Shown in pieces: positions 61,454 to 64,000 of a DNA stretch of 64,000 nt. The DNA comes from Iningainema tapete BLCC-T55 (GTDB taxonomy: Bacteria; Cyanobacteriota; Cyanobacteriia; Cyanobacteriales; Nostocaceae). How positions within the stretch are numbered: the first letter of the stretch is position 1; each line of letters starts with the position of its first letter. The notes under the pieces are model-generated. The model was not told where the DNA came from. It saw only the letters and a list, made by a program, of their open reading frames with translations, and did not search any database. A program made the position numbers and the translations under genes. The stretch spans positions 92,664-156,663 of the forward strand of contig NZ_JACXAE010000040.1 in assembly GCF_014698965.1 (NCBI RefSeq), given 5' to 3'.

Positions 61454-62656
61454 TTATACACGTTCTCGTTGAGATTGATAACGGTATAGTTTGTAACGTG
61501 TAGTTATTTGACGGCACAAATCGGGAAAGTGTCGGTATAGTTCGGTTTTATGATAAGAAATAGCGGCAGCAACTTCCATAACAGACTTCGGTGGTTCTTC
61601 AATTAGTGCGTTTTCTAACAACTGTTGTACTGTATTTAAAGTAAATGGGCGGTTAGTTTTTCTCTGTTGCTGACAAAGTGGTAGCTCTTTCAAAGCTTGC
61701 GGCTCCAGTACTTTAACATTACCAGTTAAAATATCAATTAAAGGAATTGATAGTCGATAGCATACACGTAAAAGTAGATTCAGAGATGGAAGCGTGCGAC
61801 CCTGACGCCAATCTAAAGGTACCGTGGGGCTTAAAAACATTTGTTCAGCAAAATAAGAAGCATTCCCACGTCCATAAGTTTGAATACAGAAGTCGATAGC
61901 ATTAGCTAATTTATCTAGGCAAGGTAATTGTATTAGGTAAGGAGCATTGGCTAAAATACTTCCAATTTGCTGATTAATAAAATTTTGCCACTCCCAATCA
62001 TCTAATTTTATATTTATATTATTGTTAACACGACAATTGTTACCTAGCCAGTAGTGACATCGACAACAAAAACCGACTTTGGAATTCCAAGATAACTCAT
62101 AAATCATTTCTCCACAATTAGGACATAAATTTAATAATATTTGCTTGTGTCGCGAACATGTTGTAATTGCCGAGATACACCAGAGGAGTGGGTCATGAAC
62201 AATCTGAGTATTTTTATTCCATTCTTCGTAGCATAAAGGACACCATGCTTTATGTGGGCGGAGTAAATTTTTTGTTGATAAAACAGATGACCAAGTTATC
62301 AACGTTAAAAATCTTAAAGATGGCTGCTGAGTTAGTTTTTGTAAAACTGACATCGGTTCAGTTGCCATCATCCCGGTTCCGTTCCAGGCACCAGTTTGAC
62401 TAAAAAATGTCTGATAATATTTTGTTGATAAACGTTGCTCACGATCGCATTTATTGAGAAAAGGAGCTAATTCTTGAGATAATAGAACACCAGTTGCTAC
62501 TTGATGAATAGCAGCTAAACGTGTTATGTAACTACTCAAACTTTCGACCCAAGGAGTTCCTAAACCATATGGCTTTAAGGGATATAAACGGCTACGTTTT
62601 GGTAACGATAAACTTTCCCGAAGCCAGCTTTCACTCAAAATATATTCATGATGCAT
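61454..62656 (-). CDS. tniQ: TniQ/TnsD-like target-selection protein
   Basis: About 400 residues from an ATG with GGGGTGG upstream. LYPLKPYGLGTPWVESLSSYITRLA opens the TniQ domain; zinc pairs follow (AWCPLCYEEW, NLCPNCGE, CCRCHYW). The C-terminal 150 residues include helix-turn-helix-like segments (SVMEVAAAISYHKTELYRHF). The size suits Tn5053 TniQ or a short TnsD, not the roughly 170-residue TniQ of type V-K CASTs. It reads toward the array, whose last repeat is 130 bases beyond its stop. Confidence 0.85.
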   Translation of the reverse strand: MHHEYILSESWLRESLSLPKRSRLYPLKPYGLGTPWVESLSSYITRLAAIHQVATGVLLSQELAPFLNKCDREQRLSTKYYQTFFSQTGAWNGTGMMATEPMSVLQKLTQQPSLRFLTLITWSSVLSTKNLLRPHKAWCPLCYEEWNKNTQIVHDPLLWCISAITTCSRHKQILLNLCPNCGEMIYELSWNSKVGFCCRCHYWLGNNCRVNNNINIKLDDWEWQNFINQQIGSILANAPYLIQLPCLDKLANAIDFCIQTYGRGNASYFAEQMFLSPTVPLDWRQGRTLPSLNLLLRVCYRLSIPLIDILTGNVKVLEPQALKELPLCQQQRKTNRPFTLNTVQQLLENALIEEPPKSVMEVAAAISYHKTELYRHFPDLCRQITTRYKLYRYQSQRERV

Positions 62657-62657
62657 G

Positions 62658-63833
62658 TTATCCACCCCCTACGGTGTCTCGGTAAGGTTTTCGCTCTCCA
62701 GGTTGAGAACGTTTTTTTCTTGCTGCTTCGGTATTATTTACGTTGGAATTTTGAGCCGGTGGGGATTTGGGATTATTGTGATGTCCATTTGGGTTTTTCA
62801 TTCCGAGCTTTTGACGTAACTTTTCCAGCATTACTTCGTCTTCTACTAGACTTTTTTCACCTTCAATCGCTTCTGTTAACATTTGCATACACTTCGATAC
62901 AGAAGGCGCATAATAATTTAAATACTCGGATTTTAAAGAAGTAGAATTTTCCGATAATGCTTTTCTATAAGCTTGTGTCAACCAGTCTTTTACTATTCCA
63001 ACACATCCAATACTGCGCTCATAAAAATACTCCCAATCCTTCTCAAAATCAGGTGTTGATTCCAAAGGCATCGCCAGAGCAAAACTTTTTAGTACTCGTT
63101 GAAAATCTGTAATATCTTCACTCGTATGATTTTGATAGCGAGGAAAGTGAATATCTATACTTCTCCGGCTTAATTGCCCGCTTAAATTACGGAATTGTAA
63201 TAGTTCGTAAGTACCAAAAAGACCGGATCTAGTAGCTGTAAAGCTTGCCATTGATTGAATTGCATCCATTTGGTCTTGTTGCCGCCGTCCAGATGCTATT
63301 TTTGTAAAACGTTGAGCTTCATCGACAAGAAAAACGACTAGTTGTCTCAGTTTAATAATCTGCTCTACGTCAGCCCTTAAATCTGCTAATGTTGGTTTTA
63401 ATTTGACTGTTTTTTGTTGAGCGCCGCTACCATATACTCTGCTGCTTCCCGTTTTAATTTTATAATCTGTGAATGGTTCTCCTAACGCGATTAAAACACT
63501 TTTGTAGTAATCTTTCCAATCAAAAGAACCATTATCTGGAGACCTTGCTTCCACAGTTGCAACAGGAATATGAGCGCTATCTAACATCATGTTCGCTTGA
63601 TTTTGCTCAATTAATACCTTTACCACTTGATGCAATAATGTTGTTTTACCAACACCAGTTGGACCAAATAAAATAATTAAGGATGCTCCACCTGGATTAT
63701 TCACCGCATCTATAAATTTTTCATATGCTTGTTTTAATCGTCTATGTACAATAGTAAAATTACTGAAGTAGTTCAGTTTTTCAGCATTGGTTGCTGTTAA
63801 TAGTTCTACAGGAAATTTCGCGGTAGGATACAT
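62658..63833 (-). CDS. tniB: TniB/TnsC-like AAA+ transposition regulator
   Basis: 391 residues from the ATG that overlaps the tniA stop as TAATG. Walker A LFGPTGVGKTTLLHQ, Walker B LVVFLVDEAQRF, and sensor region QFRNLSGQLSRRS. The C-terminal tail is Asn/Pro/Lys-rich and disordered. TnsC/TniB links target choice to the transposase. It is longer than TnsC of V-K CASTs (about 280). Confidence 0.85.
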   Translation of the reverse strand: MYPTAKFPVELLTATNAEKLNYFSNFTIVHRRLKQAYEKFIDAVNNPGGASLIILFGPTGVGKTTLLHQVVKVLIEQNQANMMLDSAHIPVATVEARSPDNGSFDWKDYYKSVLIALGEPFTDYKIKTGSSRVYGSGAQQKTVKLKPTLADLRADVEQIIKLRQLVVFLVDEAQRFTKIASGRRQQDQMDAIQSMASFTATRSGLFGTYELLQFRNLSGQLSRRSIDIHFPRYQNHTSEDITDFQRVLKSFALAMPLESTPDFEKDWEYFYERSIGCVGIVKDWLTQAYRKALSENSTSLKSEYLNYYAPSVSKCMQMLTEAIEGEKSLVEDEVMLEKLRQKLGMKNPNGHHNNPKSPPAQNSNVNNTEAARKKRSQPGERKPYRDTVGGG

Positions 63834-64000
63834 TACCAAAACTCCTCATAAGGTTTGATCTCTTCAACTAAGTTTTGTTGTTTTTCTGCTGTTTCTGTAT
63901 TGATAGTCAGTATAAGTAGCTCCCCGGTTTGAGAAAAATACTCATGATTTTGACTTGGATTAATTACAGATAAAATTTCTTTTGCTTCCAGGTCACGCAG
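63833..64000 (-). CDS. tniA: TniA/TnsB-like transposase, C-terminal end only
   Basis: 55 residues before the TAA: LRDLEAKEILSVINPSQNHE, then ILTINTETAEKQQNLVEEI and KPYEEFW. Its coupling to tniB and the C-terminal charged tail fit TnsB-type DDE transposases, whose last residues bind TnsC. The catalytic part lies outside the window. Confidence 0.65.
   Translation of the reverse strand: MRDLEAKEILSVINPSQNHEYFSQTGELLILTINTETAEKQQNLVEEIKPYEEFW

Noticed and set aside
61454..64000. Type V-K CAST
   Set aside because: No cas12k is present, TniQ and TniB are much longer than V-K forms, and the array has 35-base type III-like repeats with variable spacers.

Overview
The window reads as part of a large, mobilisable plasmid (or plasmid-like replicon) of a filamentous cyanobacterium. 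The cyanobacterial signs are frequent GCGATCGC (HIP1) octamers, dispersed TGTAGAGACGC palindromes, heptamer short tandem repeats, and many protein families typical of cyanobacterial plasmids. The plasmid signs are an archaeo-eukaryotic-type primase, a relaxase/MobC pair, a ParM-like actin with a ParA-like ATPase, and a plasmid-type DNA polymerase I. No rRNA or tRNA gene was seen. All calls come from reading the sequence and recalling protein families; no database search was run.

Layout. 1-4 kb: truncated RecG-like helicase, plasmid primase, Rpn-type nuclease. 4.3-10 kb: a tightly packed five-gene operon (Trypco1 protein, trypsin-like protease with an iSTAND-like tail, MoxR ATPase, vWA protein, FGE-sulfatase protein) matching the predicted NTP-dependent conflict systems. 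11-18 kb: relaxase, MobC, and a partition-like operon. 18-31 kb: two PD-(D/E)XK paralogues, an acidic-tail protein, a Ycf46-like AAA ATPase, metabolic cargo (VOC, AraC, SDR, hydrolase, GNAT), and the polymerase. 32-34 kb: a decaying patch where three genes each carry one in-frame stop. 35-40 kb: secreted proteins, including an M23-like protein that has lost zinc ligands, and a DUF5895-like acidic protein.

40-64 kb is a defence/mobile island. It holds (i) a plus-strand Cas10 cut off just before its GGDD motif by an IS1-family element; (ii) a minus-strand type III-B operon, cmr2-cmr3-cmr4-cmr5-(cmr6/cmr1 fusion)-CARF/HEPN nuclease, in which Cmr2 lacks the HD domain but keeps GGDD; (iii) a divergent P-loop-kinase/WYL protein and a STAND-TPR ATPase; (iv) an isolated degenerate CRISPR repeat with a compensated stem; (v) small toxin/HTH genes, then cas2-cas1; (vi) 22 tandem 22-bp units; (vii) several transposon-end-like inverted repeats; (viii) a 22-repeat CRISPR array; and (ix) tniQ-tniB-tniA of a Tn7/Tn5053-type transposon leaving the window on the right. 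There is no cas6 and no cas12k.

How it may work (inference): Cas1-Cas2 feed the array, crRNAs load the Cmr complex, Cmr2 makes cyclic oligoadenylate, and the CARF-HEPN protein responds. The WYL protein may act through a TTCGCATG motif shared by the promoters of both cas10 genes and its own. The most unusual features are the CRISPR array bounded on both sides by outward-facing transposon-end-like sequences next to tniQBA, the 22-bp array that could be TnsB-type sites or iterons, and the delocalised repeat at 55.8 kb.
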